Below, piece by piece: positions 63,996 through 64,000 of a stretch of DNA of 64,000 nt. This DNA is from Plectonema cf. radiosum LEGE 06105 (GTDB taxonomy: Bacteria > Cyanobacteriota > Cyanobacteriia > Cyanobacteriales > Nostocaceae), in the NCBI RefSeq assembly GCF_015207665.1, contig NZ_JADEWL010000016.1:23209-87208 (forward strand). The letters are read 5' to 3'. Made by a program: the position numbers and the translations under genes. Position 1 is the first letter of the stretch. Every line of letters begins with the position of its first letter. The notes beneath the pieces were generated by a model. That model saw nothing but the letters and a program-made list of their open reading frames with translations. It ran no database searches and was not told the origin of the DNA.

Positions 63996-64000
63996 AAGCC

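Noticed and set aside
1..64000. tRNA or rRNA genes
   Set aside because: I looked for T-loop words (GGTTCGAATC type) and rRNA signatures on both strands and found none with a matching cloverleaf.

Overview
The window comes from a cyanobacterial chromosome, most likely a filamentous, heterocyst-type (Nostocales) strain. HIP1 octamers (GCGATCGC) are scattered through genes on both strands. Intergenic spaces are full of short tandem heptamers of the kind seen in Nostoc-like genomes. Gene content includes zeta-carotene desaturase, a Cph2-type phytochrome, a KaiB-domain protein, PilT, an HtrA-type protease and many conserved cyanobacterial unknowns. Base composition is AT-rich. I cannot name the species.

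Layout. 1-9.7 kb: the 3' part of a copper P-type ATPase, an FHA protein, a TIGR01777-type epimerase, a TPR protein, an IscA/SufA-type Fe-S protein and a large conserved cyanobacterial protein. A gene-poor 1.26 kb stretch follows, ending in a small ribbon-helix-helix protein. 9.8-14.3 kb: crtQ with its SRPBCC partner, then a 2Fe-2S ferredoxin, cobyric acid synthase and a small conserved protein. 14.5-26.9 kb: a one-strand surface-polysaccharide block with five GT2/GT4 or flippase genes, three GT-C-like membrane proteins (two are tandem paralogues) and a UDP-galactopyranose-mutase-like flavoprotein. 27-33.2 kb: a peroxiredoxin, then a mobile patch (an intact TnpB-only element, a decayed IS110 copy and an Rpn-family nuclease) around an ABC-2 exporter operon.

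33.2-44.8 kb: dusB, a J-domain protein, a DUF4278 protein, moeA, a TM2 protein, the rpmG-rpsR-RNase II cluster, a stand-alone LeuA-like TIM barrel, a KaiB-domain fusion and pilT. 45.06-45.75 kb has no gene but holds many helices and a possible pseudoknot between two transposon-end-like palindromes. It is the best candidate here for an undescribed or orphan RNA element. 45.8-56.7 kb: recQ, a DUF4912 protein, a NAGPA-like protein, a DUF2358 protein, an ArsA-family ATPase and the phytochrome kinase. 56.9-60.2 kb: dnaN and dnaA flank a spacer with six exact TTTTCCACA DnaA boxes, which looks like the replication origin. 60.3-64 kb: an HtrA-type protease, peptide deformylase and a TPR protein.

A recurring theme is repeat invasion of gene ends. 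Heptamer arrays or palindromes supply the stop codon or last residues of several genes, and lie directly against the start codons of others. A second dispersed family (AGAAGTCGGGTTTTT, mostly in inverted pairs) occupies terminator positions. No tRNA, rRNA or CRISPR array was seen. All calls are from reading the sequence; no database search was run.
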